Shown: piece after piece, positions 33,657 to 41,976 of the stretch | Numbering within the stretch: the first letter of the stretch is position 1 | How the letters are laid out: every line of letters starts with the position of its first letter | Assembly: GCF_001039475.1 (NCBI RefSeq) | Contig: NZ_LELK01000009.1 | Coordinates: 62,001-126,000 of the forward strand | Length of the DNA stretch: 64,000 nucleotides | DNA from: Guptibacillus hwajinpoensis | GTDB lineage: Bacteria; Bacillota; Bacilli; Bacillales; Guptibacillaceae | Direction of reading: 5' to 3' | Notes under the pieces: generated by a model | The model's database searches: none | Told to the model about the DNA's origin: nothing | Seen by the model: only the letters and a program-made list of their open reading frames with translations | Translations under genes and position numbers: made by a program

Positions 33657-33818
33657 AGGGGAAAAACAACTTACTTTAAGGGGTCTCTCTATTAACGACT
33701 AGACCGCATAAAAAGTTTCATTATTCTTTAAATTCTTTTTAAAAAAACTTTTCCATGATAAGATTTTACTACATAAATGTTAGGTCAATTTAGAATTTCT
33801 TATTCAGGAGTGATCACA

Positions 33819-34382
33819 TTGATTAAACATCTTTACCTCATTAGACATTGTTCAGCAGAAGGACAGGAGCCAGAGGCCTCATTAACAAAAGACGGTCGTT
33901 ATCAAGCTGTTATGCTTGCTAACACGCTTCGTACTGTACCTTTTGATAAATTATATAGCTCTCCATTTAGACGTGCTAAACAATCTATTGAACCTCTCGC
34001 TCTAGCGTTAGATAAATCAATTACAATTGATGATCGCCTAAGTGAAAGAATATTAACATCAGAACCCATTGATAGTTGGCTAGAGGAACTTGAGAAAACA
34101 TTCAACGACACATCCTATAAACTTGATGGTGGCGAAACGAGTGAAGAAGCTACAGCTAGAGGTTTGCGAGCCTTAGAGGAAGCGATTCATCATACGAAAG
34201 AGTATGCTCTAATGATGACCCATGGTAATCTCTTAACTTTACTATTACGTCATTACGAATCGTCCTTCGGATTTGATACTTGGAAGTCCTTAACTAATCC
34301 AGCTATTTACTGTCTTACATTTGATGACAATTCCTATCAATCCATGAAGCACATAAACCTGGAGAGGCAGGACACCCAATGA
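33819..34382 (+). CDS. Histidine phosphatase family protein (phosphoglycerate mutase-like)
   Basis: 187 residues from a TTG start at 33819, chosen because AGGAGTG lies six bases upstream. The motif LYLIRHCSAEG holds the phospho-accepting His (RHC in place of the usual RHG), YSSPFRRAKQS carries the second Arg, and the phosphate pocket His is in MMTHGNLL. The Cys for Gly change after the catalytic His is seen in some bacillar members. Substrate unknown; the fold includes phosphoglycerate mutases and small-molecule phosphatases. It overlaps the next gene by 4 bases. Confidence 0.87.
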   Translation: MIKHLYLIRHCSAEGQEPEASLTKDGRYQAVMLANTLRTVPFDKLYSSPFRRAKQSIEPLALALDKSITIDDRLSERILTSEPIDSWLEELEKTFNDTSYKLDGGETSEEATARGLRALEEAIHHTKEYALMMTHGNLLTLLLRHYESSFGFDTWKSLTNPAIYCLTFDDNSYQSMKHINLERQDTQ

Positions 34383-34564
34383 ATATTCAACGCTATCATT
34401 GCTGTGCTACATGCGTTCATTACGAAGTTGTTAAGAAAGAACGAACGACTTATCGGTGCGCAAGACTAGGCTTTGAAACAAAACCCACCTACCAATTTAA
34501 TTGCTGGGAACCGAAAGAAATCGTTAGAAGAAAAATGGAAAAAGAAAAACGTCAATCAGGTTAA
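34379..34564 (+). CDS. Small cysteine-rich protein, probable zinc binder
   Basis: 61 residues, start ATG overlapping the phosphatase stop (ATGA) with GGAGAGG upstream. Cysteines at HCCATCVHYE, RCARLGFE and FNCWEPKE could bind a zinc ion (CxxC plus two single Cys). Small proteins of this kind occur in many bacilli without assigned function. The coupling suggests that it works with, or is merely co-expressed with, the phosphatase. Confidence 0.75.
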   Translation: MNIQRYHCCATCVHYEVVKKERTTYRCARLGFETKPTYQFNCWEPKEIVRRKMEKEKRQSG

Positions 34565-34624
34565 GGACTCGCTCTCCGTAAAGTTTGAATATGTAATTCT
34601 ATCCCTTATTAATTAAATACTCCT

Positions 34625-34750
34625 TTTTAAAAGACAGTTTTGTTTTAAAAAACACAATCAACGTTGATTGGAGCGGAAAGCGAGCATTCTGGAGCTGAGA
34701 TCAACTACAACTACTACTCTTATAGCAACAATCTCTACGAACATTGTCAA
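34625..34750. repeat. Dispersed repeat family R1, degraded copy
   Basis: Retains GATTGGAGCGGAAAGCGAGC, ATTCTGGAGC and TTATAGCAACAATCTCTACG, but has lost most of the GC-rich core. Confidence 0.6.
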
Positions 34751-34759
34751 ACAAAAAAA

Positions 34760-34783
34760 TGACCTCCTTGCTAAGGGAGGTTA
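34760..34783 (-). terminator. Terminator of the 56-residue gene
   Basis: AACCTCCCTT / AAGGAGGT hairpin with T7 on the minus strand. Confidence 0.75.
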
Positions 34784-34794
34784 AGAGGTTTGTT

Positions 34795-34965
34795 TCAGGA
34801 GATACCTGACAACATCCATTCTTCTTTCCATTTCTCGATTTGATCTAGCGGAACATCCCAGCTAATCCAAGAAGCCATAACTTTCACATCAGCTGATTCA
34901 ACCACCCAGTACTCATATCTTTTCTCTTGAATATTTCGATAAATCCCTGTCCGGTCAACCCTCAT
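34795..34965 (-). CDS. 56-residue protein of unknown function
   Basis: Short reading frame on the minus strand: ATG at 34965 with AAGGAGGGG upstream and a TGA at 34795-34797, followed by a terminator. The product begins MRVDRTGIYRNIQEKRYEYW and has many tryptophans (YWVVES, SWISWDVPL, KWKEEW). Hydrophilic, no membrane helix. No family recognised. The signals around it argue that it is real. Confidence 0.7.
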   Translation of the reverse strand: MRVDRTGIYRNIQEKRYEYWVVESADVKVMASWISWDVPLDQIEKWKEEWMLSGIS

Positions 34966-35108
34966 CTTCTTCCCCTCCTTACTAATTTACTACCCTTAAA
35001 TAGATTAGGTTAACATACTTTTTGACACCTTAAAGTCATCAACGTATGAACTTGTATCCTCTTTTCACATACTAGTACTAAACCGACTAGTGGAGGATAG
35101 AGGATTAT

Positions 35109-36440
35109 ATGGAACACAATAAGTTTAAATTAATTCAATCGAGTTTCTGGTTTATCCCGACCTTTTATGGTTTAGGAGCATTTATCGCTGCTATTCTTAC
35201 CCTTTTATTCGATCAATACATTATTCGAGGCAATGCTATTATCCTCCCGTACTTTTTCTTTGCTTCTTACGATACAAGTGTAACGATTCTAAGTACACTT
35301 GTAAGCTCTATGCTCACGATGACAACCATTACGTTTTCTACGATTATGGTCGTTCTTACAACATATTTATCTAATTTTTCACCTCGTACCCTTCAGAATT
35401 TCATAACAGACCGTATTACCAAAAGAGTGCTTGGAATTTTTGTCGGGGGTGTTATCTATTTTATTATTCTTTTACTTCTAATTGAACAAAGCAATCAAGA
35501 CACTGTTTATATTGCACCAGTATTTGCAGTTCTTTACGCCATTATATGTGTGGCGTATTTCGTTTTCTTTATTCACCATGTTTCAAATTGGATTCTTGTT
35601 GGTAACTTAATACAACATATTACTAGTAATACCTTAAAGACCATTGATCGAGCTTTTTTAGATTTTGAAGAAGCGAATGAGGGTGATATTGCTTCATGGG
35701 ATTCATGGGAATTGGATGAAATTAAAATGAAAAGTGCAACAACGATTCGTTCTTCTAAGTCTGGATATCTTCAGAATGTTGATATTCCGAATTTAATCAA
35801 ACTCGCGACTAATCAAGACTTTATTATTAGGCTCGAGAAAGATATAGGTGAATTTGTGGATGAAGGAACGGTTATTTTCTCCTATTGGTCTACTTCTGCA
35901 GTACCTGATTCATCCAAATTATTAAATACACTATCTCTCGGAACAGAACGAACGACAGATCAGGATATTGAATACGGCATTCAGAAATTAGTAGAAATAG
36001 CTTTACGAGCTATTTCACCTGGTATAAATGATCCTAACACCGCAATCAACTGCATTAATCGTCTTGGCAAAGTTCTTTCTCGGTTAGGACAAAAGCATAT
36101 CCCTCAGCCAATCTATCATGATACCAAGAAGAATTTACGTGTCATTACTGAGCCTGTAACGTATAGTAAATACTTATATAAAAGCTTCTATCAAATTAGA
36201 CACTATGCTAGAGAAGACGTTTCTGTTCTAGCATCCATTCTTCAATCATTAGAAATCGCCGCAGATGGCAATAAACACGACATTCATGAAACCATTTGGG
36301 AATTTGGCCAGTTTGTTATTAGAGGATTTGACCCTAAAGTTCTAGACGAATTTGATCATCGCTATATTAATGAAAAACTTGAGAACCTGGCTAAGGCAAC
36401 CGGTTTTCAGGATGCTTATCAACCACTTTCTCGTGAGTAA
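35109..36440 (+). CDS. DUF2254 membrane protein
   Basis: 443 residues. Four hydrophobic segments in the first 170 residues (FIPTFYGLGAFIAAILTLLF, TILSTLVSSMLTMTTITFSTIMVVLTTYLS, VLGIFVGGVIYFIILLLLIE, APVFAVLYAIICVAYFVFFI), then a long cytoplasmic part. The phrase MTTITFSTIMVVLTTYLSNFSPR and AISPGINDPNTAINC are typical of DUF2254. No function is established. The start has GTGGAGGATAGAGG upstream. Monocistronic. Confidence 0.88.
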   Translation: MEHNKFKLIQSSFWFIPTFYGLGAFIAAILTLLFDQYIIRGNAIILPYFFFASYDTSVTILSTLVSSMLTMTTITFSTIMVVLTTYLSNFSPRTLQNFITDRITKRVLGIFVGGVIYFIILLLLIEQSNQDTVYIAPVFAVLYAIICVAYFVFFIHHVSNWILVGNLIQHITSNTLKTIDRAFLDFEEANEGDIASWDSWELDEIKMKSATTIRSSKSGYLQNVDIPNLIKLATNQDFIIRLEKDIGEFVDEGTVIFSYWSTSAVPDSSKLLNTLSLGTERTTDQDIEYGIQKLVEIALRAISPGINDPNTAINCINRLGKVLSRLGQKHIPQPIYHDTKKNLRVITEPVTYSKYLYKSFYQIRHYAREDVSVLASILQSLEIAADGNKHDIHETIWEFGQFVIRGFDPKVLDEFDHRYINEKLENLAKATGFQDAYQPLSRE

Positions 36441-36450
36441 TTGCATACTA

Positions 36451-36480
36451 AAAAACGGTCCCAAGCGAGACCGTTTTTTC
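36451..36480. terminator. Bidirectional terminator between DUF2254 and thioredoxin-like genes
   Basis: AAAAAACGGTC / GACCGTTTTTT, symmetrical, between convergent genes. Confidence 0.92.
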
Positions 36481-36482
36481 CA

Positions 36483-36995
36483 TTATTTCACTTCATCTAG
36501 CCAGTTCTCCATCTCGTCTAATGTGAGTGGGCCTACTCGCTTTTCTCGAATAACCCCTTCTCCATCAACCATAAAGGAAGTTGGCATTGAAATGACTTTG
36601 TAAAGGTTCTCTCCTACAGTGCCTTCTCGATCCATTAGTATTGGAAACCTGAGTTCATTGGCTTCCACAAAGGCAGGGATAGCCTCCTTATCAGGCTCAA
36701 ACTTAGTGAAATTAACTGATAAGACGGTAACCTCTTCACGATGAGCGTCTGCAAAACTTTGGATGTCAGGCATCTCTTCTTCACAAGGCGGACACCAGGT
36801 CGCCCAGAAATTCAGAAAGACTGGTTTACCTTTGTAATCTGAAAGACTAACCTTCTCGCCATCAAGCGTAGTTAGATTGAAGTCTGCAGCTTTGTCACCA
36901 ACTTCTGTCCCAACACTTCGATCGGCAATAACTGTATTATATACGCCCCACCCAAGTGCTATAGTTAGAACGAGAAAGACAAACTTCTTTATCAT
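36483..36995 (-). CDS. Membrane-anchored thiol-disulfide oxidoreductase (TlpA/ResA/StoA type)
   Basis: 170 residues from the ATG at 36995 (AAAAGGAGCG upstream). N-terminal uncleaved anchor (about 3-20), then a thioredoxin-like fold with VFLNFWATWCPPCEEEMPDI: the redox motif is WCPPC. The cis-Pro loop is ISMPTSFMVD. This fits the extracytoplasmic ResA, StoA and YneN group, which reduce apocytochrome c or spore-cortex proteins. Which of these it matches cannot be decided, as ccd or cytochrome genes are not adjacent. YueI-like gene upstream on the same strand. Confidence 0.88.
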   Translation of the reverse strand: MIKKFVFLVLTIALGWGVYNTVIADRSVGTEVGDKAADFNLTTLDGEKVSLSDYKGKPVFLNFWATWCPPCEEEMPDIQSFADAHREEVTVLSVNFTKFEPDKEAIPAFVEANELRFPILMDREGTVGENLYKVISMPTSFMVDGEGVIREKRVGPLTLDEMENWLDEVK

Positions 36996-37022
36996 ATGCC
37001 TTCGCTCCTTTTTCTTCAAAGG

Positions 37023-37409
37023 TCAATCCAGTTGAAAGAAGTCGTCATGTACAAAGATTTCTTCTCTCTCCACTGCATCTTGTTTTGAGGCAAGAACAAG
37101 ACCGAGCGGCGTATCCGTTTCTTTATCGTTTACTATTTCGAACGATAAAGATACTTTACTTGCTTCTTTAATGTATTTAGATAGCATTGAGTAAGGTAGA
37201 TCACCATTAAGAAAAAGGATCCCATTACGAATTCCTTTCAACTCTTGTTTCACTTCTTTGTAGACAGCTTGCTGTGCTACCTGTCTTTTCGTAAGAGCCA
37301 CAAAAACTCGCTCTCTAAAGGTTGATAAATATAGTGCTTTCTCAGCCGGCTTTAGTTCAGGTGTACCATGTATGCCAGCATCAAGAACTCGCTTAATATC
37401 TTCGTTCAC
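37023..37409 (-). CDS. YueI family protein (DUF1694)
   Basis: 128 residues from a GTG at 37409, with GAGGTGG correctly spaced; an earlier GTG at 37418 overlaps that site. The pattern ELKPAEKALYLSTFRERVFVALTKRQV, RNGILFLNGDLPYSMLSKYIKEA and LGLVLASKQDAVEREEIFV is that of YueI (DUF1694), which resembles a ribosomal protein L7Ae-type fold. Function unknown. It lies 27 bases upstream of the thioredoxin-like gene, so co-transcription is likely. Confidence 0.88.
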   Translation of the reverse strand: MNEDIKRVLDAGIHGTPELKPAEKALYLSTFRERVFVALTKRQVAQQAVYKEVKQELKGIRNGILFLNGDLPYSMLSKYIKEASKVSLSFEIVNDKETDTPLGLVLASKQDAVEREEIFVHDDFFQLD

Positions 37410-37576
37410 GTTTGCCACCTCATCTTGTAGAATACTTCTATCTTCTCACAGAATCTTAATTCAATGCTAGTTAGAAAGGTCTTCCTCTACTATCGTATAA
37501 TAGAGTGAATCTTTCTTAAAGTGAAGGTTCTGTTAACAGTCCCTTCACTTACCTTTTAGGAATCCTTATTGTATAA

Positions 37577-37735
37577 GGCTCTTTTCTAAAGATTATTGAT
37601 TTGAACCAATTATTTTAAAGGCTATGTTAGCTCATATTGTTGAATTCTCGATTATTGGCTCATTCGAGTGAAACCCCAGTTTCACTCGCCTTTCAGCTCT
37701 GCTTTATCGATATAGCAACAATGTCCATATAAAAA
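37577..37735. repeat. Composite of R1 ends and an R2 core
   Basis: R1-like left end GGCTCTTTTCTAAAGATTAT and R1-like right end ATAGCAACAATGTCC flank an R2 segment (TTGAATTCTCGATTATTGGC, TCATTCGAGTGAAACC, CAGTTTCACTCGCC). This occupies the 340-bp gap between yueI and the M48 gene and suggests that R2 sits inside a former R1 copy. Confidence 0.6.
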
Positions 37736-37737
37736 GA

Positions 37738-37772
37738 AAAAACACTCATGCTACTCAGCTTGAGTGTTTTTC
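37738..37772 (-). terminator. Terminator at the end of the M48 peptidase gene
   Basis: AAAACACTCA / TGAGTGTTTTT around a 12-base loop, overlapping the 3' end of the coding region, with T6 on the minus strand. Confidence 0.75.
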
Positions 37773-39022
37773 TTGTAATCATTAAGCATAATTAAACGTT
37801 CCATCATCGTAGGATGGCCGTATTTTAAGTACTTTACAAGAAATGGTGGATTGACTTCATTTAGACTATTTACAGTAAGCGTTTGAAACGAACCAACCGC
37901 TGCATCTACGTCTTCAGTCATCTCAATCGCGTACTCATCTGCTTGGACTTCCGCATGTCTTGATATAGCAAGTTCTACTGGACTTGCTATAAAGGACATA
38001 ACAGAGAATAACAGAAACAAAGCAGGTAAAGATGCAAGATCAGCTTCAGAAGAAACTCCCCATGATTTGCCCCATTTCCTTATCATTCCGCCAAGAAGTC
38101 GATACGCGAGGTAAAGACCAACTAAACTTGTACCGAGTGCCCCGATCAAATTCCCATAAAGATGATTCATTACGTAATGACCCATCTCGTGAGCCATAAT
38201 GAATAGAACTTCATCATCATCTAGCTTATCCATCGTTGTATCCCAAAGTACAATGCGAAGATTCGAACCTATTCCCGATACATAGGCATTCATTGCATTT
38301 GTTTTCTCTGACATGTTTACTTCAAAAACGCGATTTGCAGGAATATCTGCTGTTTCAGCCATATCAAGAATTTGTTCTTCCAATGCTTTATCTGACAAGG
38401 ATGTAAAATCATTGTAAAGAGGATCAATTACGACAGGTTGAATGTACATCATAAATGCGAGATATGGAATCATTAATCCCCATGCTGCAAGCCACCACTT
38501 CTTCCTGAAGCGTTTAATAAGGGCATAGAGAACTCCAATTACAAGTGAGGTTAGTCCAACATTAATCCAGAATGATACCATCTCGTCTTTCATCCATCCC
38601 GAAAATGACTGAGTATTAATGCCATACTTAACCGATAGTGATCTTGCCCAATATTGAAGAGGAAAAGTAAACACCCACGTGAAGGCAGTCAGAAGGAGAA
38701 TGTATAATGGTACGACTACAATCTTCTTTTTTGAAATGCCTTCGCTAAATTGTTTAAAAATCCTTGATAAACCAAAGCCTAGCACTCCCAAATAAATAAT
38801 CCACTCAAAAGGGATCGCAAGAAAGGATAGAAAACTTCTGTAGCGAGAATACTCTTCCGAAAGTTGAAGCTCTCGCTCTGTCATAAAGGTTGCTGGATCG
38901 GCTGCTGTTCCCTTATAAGCGTCTGGCACTCCAAAATCAGCCCAGTAGAACAAATAAAGCCCCATAAAGAGGGCATAAATGGAGAAGCCCAGAATAATCC
39001 AGGTTATTCTTTTTTTCATCAT
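37751..39022 (-). CDS. M48 family membrane metallopeptidase (Ste24-like)
   Basis: 423 residues. The zinc site is VLFIMAHEMGHYVMNH, with HEMGH at about residue 277, and the third ligand Glu lies in the AEVQADEYAIEM segment (EVQAD). Several membrane helices (about 8-27, 65-85, 108-125, 155-170, 180-200, 290-310, 335-355) surround it. The domain with AVDPLYNDFTSL-type sequence before the HExxH (VVIDPLYNDFTSLSDKALEEQI) is the Peptidase_M48_N pattern of CAAX prenyl protease homologues. In bacteria these act in membrane protein quality control. Start ATG with GGAGGAGA. Confidence 0.92.
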   Translation of the reverse strand: MMKKRITWIILGFSIYALFMGLYLFYWADFGVPDAYKGTAADPATFMTERELQLSEEYSRYRSFLSFLAIPFEWIIYLGVLGFGLSRIFKQFSEGISKKKIVVVPLYILLLTAFTWVFTFPLQYWARSLSVKYGINTQSFSGWMKDEMVSFWINVGLTSLVIGVLYALIKRFRKKWWLAAWGLMIPYLAFMMYIQPVVIDPLYNDFTSLSDKALEEQILDMAETADIPANRVFEVNMSEKTNAMNAYVSGIGSNLRIVLWDTTMDKLDDDEVLFIMAHEMGHYVMNHLYGNLIGALGTSLVGLYLAYRLLGGMIRKWGKSWGVSSEADLASLPALFLLFSVMSFIASPVELAISRHAEVQADEYAIEMTEDVDAAVGSFQTLTVNSLNEVNPPFLVKYLKYGHPTMMERLIMLNDYKKNTQAE

Positions 39023-39175
39023 TAATCTCCTCCCAATGCTATCTCTTTACCAATAGTACGAGCAAATCCTTTTTTTAGAACTATCTAAGCTTAATCATAT
39101 CCACTTGTATTGTTCCAAGCAAGTTTAGGTCAATGGTAGTCATCTGAATTTAACAAATTTGAAGCTTCAGTAGAA

Positions 39176-39358
39176 AAGGCTTTTTTCGTAGACTTTGTTG
39201 CACTAAGAATGGAGTGATTTCCGCTCCAGGTTGCTCCAATTTTCTCATAAAAAAAACAATCTTTTAGAAAGGCTCTTTTGTAATAGATTGTTCCTTTTGT
39301 AGACTTCGCTAATTGGAGCGGAAATTAACCACTATAGCAACAATGTTTACGAAAAGAA
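39176..39358. repeat. Two degraded R1 copies in tandem
   Basis: First piece: GGCTTTTTTCGTAGACTTTG, TTGCACTAAGAATGGAG. Second piece: GGCTCTTTTGTAATAGATTG to ATTGGAGCGGAAATTAACCA and TATAGCAACAATGTTTACGA. They fill the 400-bp gap before the zinc-binding gene; nothing else is visible in it except a terminator. Confidence 0.6.
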
Positions 39359-39387
39359 ACTATAGAGAAGAACCATAAAAAAAGAAA

Positions 39388-39413
39388 CCGACAGAAGTGC
39401 TGTCGGCCTCGAA
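39388..39413 (-). terminator. Terminator of the 39419 gene
   Basis: CCGACAGCACTTCTGTCGG hairpin, then TTTCTTTTTTT on the minus strand. Confidence 0.88.
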
Positions 39414-39418
39414 TTAGT

Positions 39419-39667
39419 TCATTTTTCTACATATAAGTTTGTACGATCGTAAGTGTGATCAAATCGGTTTAGAATACCGCAATCCGGGCATTCTGCAAGA
39501 ACATGTAATTCTACAATAGGTGCCTGGCTACTTTTGGTCGTGATACCTGTTGCTTCAACCCGATCATCCGATTGATTCTTTTTGCTTGCGAGTGGTATAA
39601 ACCAGGTGTACTCATTGTCACACATTCTGCACGTAGCTTTTTCTTCAATTTCTGTTGGTTTCATCAT
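39419..39667 (-). CDS. Small zinc-ribbon-like protein
   Basis: 82 residues. Two CxxC pairs, CRMCDNEYTW (about 12-15) and CPDCGILNRF (about 60-63), form a probable zinc ribbon. Between them is a variable loop (KKNQSDDRVEATGITTKSSQ). No family name known. AAGGAGCTGG precedes the ATG. Monocistronic with a clear terminator. Confidence 0.75.
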   Translation of the reverse strand: MMKPTEIEEKATCRMCDNEYTWFIPLASKKNQSDDRVEATGITTKSSQAPIVELHVLAECPDCGILNRFDHTYDRTNLYVEK

Positions 39668-39813
39668 TGTTTTTCCAGCTCCTTTTTGCAGAGTATTTCA
39701 AAGACTGCGGGAACAAAGGTCCGGAAAACCTCTTCATATTAAATGGGAATCCCTTCCTGTAGAAGAAAGTTCCCGATAATTCAAAATTCAAACATCTTTC
39801 ACTTGTTTTTCAA

Positions 39814-40686
39814 TTAGGTAGATAGCAAATCTTCATCCATTAGTTTATATATAGCATGAGCGACGCCGTCGTCTTCATTGCTTTTCGTTACGAAAGATAC
39901 ATTCTGCTTGATCTCTTGATCTGCATTATCCATAGCAATCGAATAAGCCGCTTTCCTAAACATGGAAAGGTCATTATAATTGTCACCAATAGCCGCCGTA
40001 TGTTTCATATTTAAACCACGTTCAGCAACAAAGGTTTCAAGTGCAAGTCCCTTTTGTGCATTTTCATGATTAATTTCGAGATTTTCTTTACCTGATGATG
40101 TAACTACTGTCTGATGTACCCCGTCAGCTTTAGATGACGCGCGATTTAAACGCTCTTTATCGGAAGAGAAACCAAGAAACTTATAGACATGAAGCTCGCG
40201 ATCTTCTAACAATTCATCAAAGTTATCTACAGTTTTTAGAGATAGGCTCTCAAATTGTCGCTCTGCACCAACCTTCAATTCTTCTTCTGTTAAATTAGGG
40301 TTAGAACTTCTCATCATATCGATAATTAAGTCAATTGTTCCATCATAGTCATGTGTAAATACACCTTTATTTGTGAAAAGCTGATAATAGATGCTCTCAT
40401 TATCCAAAATATCTTTAACGGTGTGAACTTGGTGATCATCAAGGTAAATTGCATGTAGAATCTCACCTTCTACTGAACGAATTTCTGCTCCATTGTAGCA
40501 AATAATTGGCAGTGTTAACCCGCTACCTTCAAGTGGTTTTAACGCTCCATCATAAGCTCTACCTGTGTTAAGGACAACCGTTATATCCTGGCTTTGAGCT
40601 TCTCGAATCGCATTCACATTCTCTGAACTAACTGTTTGTTCATTCGTGAGAAGCGTTCCGTCCATATCAATTGAAATACATCGCAT
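39814..40686 (-). CDS. Cof-type HAD-IIB phosphatase
   Basis: 290 residues. HAD motif I is ISIDMDGTLL (Asp8 nucleophile and Asp10), motif II VVLNTGR, the cap domain spans about 85-190, and motif IV is GDNYNDLSMF. This is the Cof/YwpJ/YxeH group of sugar-phosphate and FMN/PLP phosphatases; the exact substrate is open. Start ATG preceded by AAAAGGATG. Stand-alone gene. Confidence 0.92.
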   Translation of the reverse strand: MRCISIDMDGTLLTNEQTVSSENVNAIREAQSQDITVVLNTGRAYDGALKPLEGSGLTLPIICYNGAEIRSVEGEILHAIYLDDHQVHTVKDILDNESIYYQLFTNKGVFTHDYDGTIDLIIDMMRSSNPNLTEEELKVGAERQFESLSLKTVDNFDELLEDRELHVYKFLGFSSDKERLNRASSKADGVHQTVVTSSGKENLEINHENAQKGLALETFVAERGLNMKHTAAIGDNYNDLSMFRKAAYSIAMDNADQEIKQNVSFVTKSNEDDGVAHAIYKLMDEDLLST

Positions 40687-40761
40687 AAGGTCAACATCCT
40701 TTTCTACTTATAATGAGTTGCAGTGGATCGTTCAATTAAAACACTTAAATCAATATAAAAA

Positions 40762-40786
40762 AGGAGCTTTCGAAAAAGCTCTCTGT
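40762..40786 (-). terminator. Terminator after azlD
   Basis: GAGAGCTTT / AAAGCTCC hairpin followed by T6 on the minus strand, 80 bases beyond the azlD stop. The remaining 180-bp gap holds nothing else that I can recognise. Confidence 0.7.
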
Positions 40787-40866
40787 AGGTATTATCTTTC
40801 GTTTTGGGTAAAAAAGTCAATAAACGAGAACTGCATCTTAAACGATTGGATCGTAATGAAAAGTTC

Positions 40867-41175
40867 TCACGAAAAAAAATAGGCATATGTGCTAAGCACA
40901 CTAACGGAAACCATAACAACGATAATTAAATTAGCACCAAGGTAGGCTGCTAAAAAGGCAGCACCTGCTCCAACGATGCCAAACATAATATTATCACTGA
41001 TTGTTAGAACACCTGGGAAAATCAAAGCACCTAGGATCGCAAACGGAACATTTTTCAATACACCTTGCACAGAGGCGGGAATCTTTTCGGATTTAAAGAA
41101 AACAAGTGGTATCATTCTTGGTATATACGTAACAATGGCAAGGCCTAAAATAATCATTAGCATTGTACTACTCAT
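40867..41175 (-). CDS. azlD: Branched-chain amino acid transport protein AzlD
   Basis: 102 residues with four hydrophobic helices, matching the AzlD family (LGLAIVTYIPRMIPLVFF, VPFAILGALIFPGVL, GAGAAFLAAYLGANLIIVVMVSVSVLSTY). With AzlC it forms an exporter of branched-chain amino acids or analogues (LIV-E type). Its start overlaps the azlC stop by 8 bases. Confidence 0.92.
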   Translation of the reverse strand: MSSTMLMIILGLAIVTYIPRMIPLVFFKSEKIPASVQGVLKNVPFAILGALIFPGVLTISDNIMFGIVGAGAAFLAAYLGANLIIVVMVSVSVLSTYAYFFS

Positions 41176-41875
41176 TAGACTTCATCCCTACAATCCATTC
41201 AACGAGTATGGACGATAATAGTGTTGCTAGCACAATCGCCCAACCTGTTGAAAAATGTGCCCATGTGAATAAGCTGTTTAATAACGCAGCAACTCCAGCT
41301 AGGAAGAGTACTTTCCTACTTTTTTTAGCAGAAGGAATCAACAATCCTATAAACATCGCATATAGCGCAACACTCATACCTTGTTGGATGACGCTAGGTA
41401 AAGAAGCACCTACTATGTAACCTCCTCCTGTAAATGCAACCCAACTTGAATAAGAAATAAGACAAAGTCCATACATATAACCTGTCGTTAATTCGCCTTG
41501 TTTTGTAGCTGATACTGTGAAGGTTTCATCCGTTATTCCAAATGCATAAATCGCTTTTTTCCATGGAGAATCATCCATAACTTTTTCATTTATAGAGGCA
41601 CTCATTAACAGGTGGCGAATGTTTACAATAAAGATCGTAAAGATAATTTCAAAAGCACCAGTCCCGATAGCAAGTAGACTAAGCGTAATATACTGAGCAG
41701 CTCCCGCAAAAACTAGGACACTCATTAATACAGCTTCATAAAGGGTGAGACCAGTTGTTCTCGCTAGCAATCCAAATGTTAGGGCAACCGGCATATATCC
41801 GATAGCAATACTGATGCCTGCTTTAAGCCCGTCTGTAAACCCTGATTCACTTTTTGTTACGCTAATAGCTTGCAT
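41168..41875 (-). CDS. azlC: Branched-chain amino acid exporter subunit AzlC
   Basis: 235 residues, about seven hydrophobic helices. The AzlC signature GISIAIGYMPVALTFGLLAR and VFAGAAQYITLSLLAIGTGAFEIIFTIFIVNIRHLLMS is clear. It pairs with AzlD. AGGAGGG precedes the ATG. The gene is divergent from an XRE-cupin regulator with a 101-bp shared region; such regulators commonly control neighbouring azlCD operons. Confidence 0.93.
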   Translation of the reverse strand: MQAISVTKSESGFTDGLKAGISIAIGYMPVALTFGLLARTTGLTLYEAVLMSVLVFAGAAQYITLSLLAIGTGAFEIIFTIFIVNIRHLLMSASINEKVMDDSPWKKAIYAFGITDETFTVSATKQGELTTGYMYGLCLISYSSWVAFTGGGYIVGASLPSVIQQGMSVALYAMFIGLLIPSAKKSRKVLFLAGVAALLNSLFTWAHFSTGWAIVLATLLSSILVEWIVGMKSNE

Positions 41876-41906
41876 TCGATCCCTCCTATTGTTACAAATT
41901 GTAAAA

Positions 41907-41937
41907 TATATTAAACTTATTGTATGTTATATTAAAC
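41907..41937. promoter_or_regulatory. Direct repeats in the azlC / XRE-cupin intergenic region
   Basis: TATATTAAAC occurs at 41907-41916 and again at 41928-41937, 21 bases apart, two turns on the same DNA face. The place between divergent genes of a transporter and a regulator suggests an operator. Confidence 0.5.
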
Positions 41938-41976
41938 AGTTCTTCAATAGAAAATCATCTAGTATAGGAGAATCCT

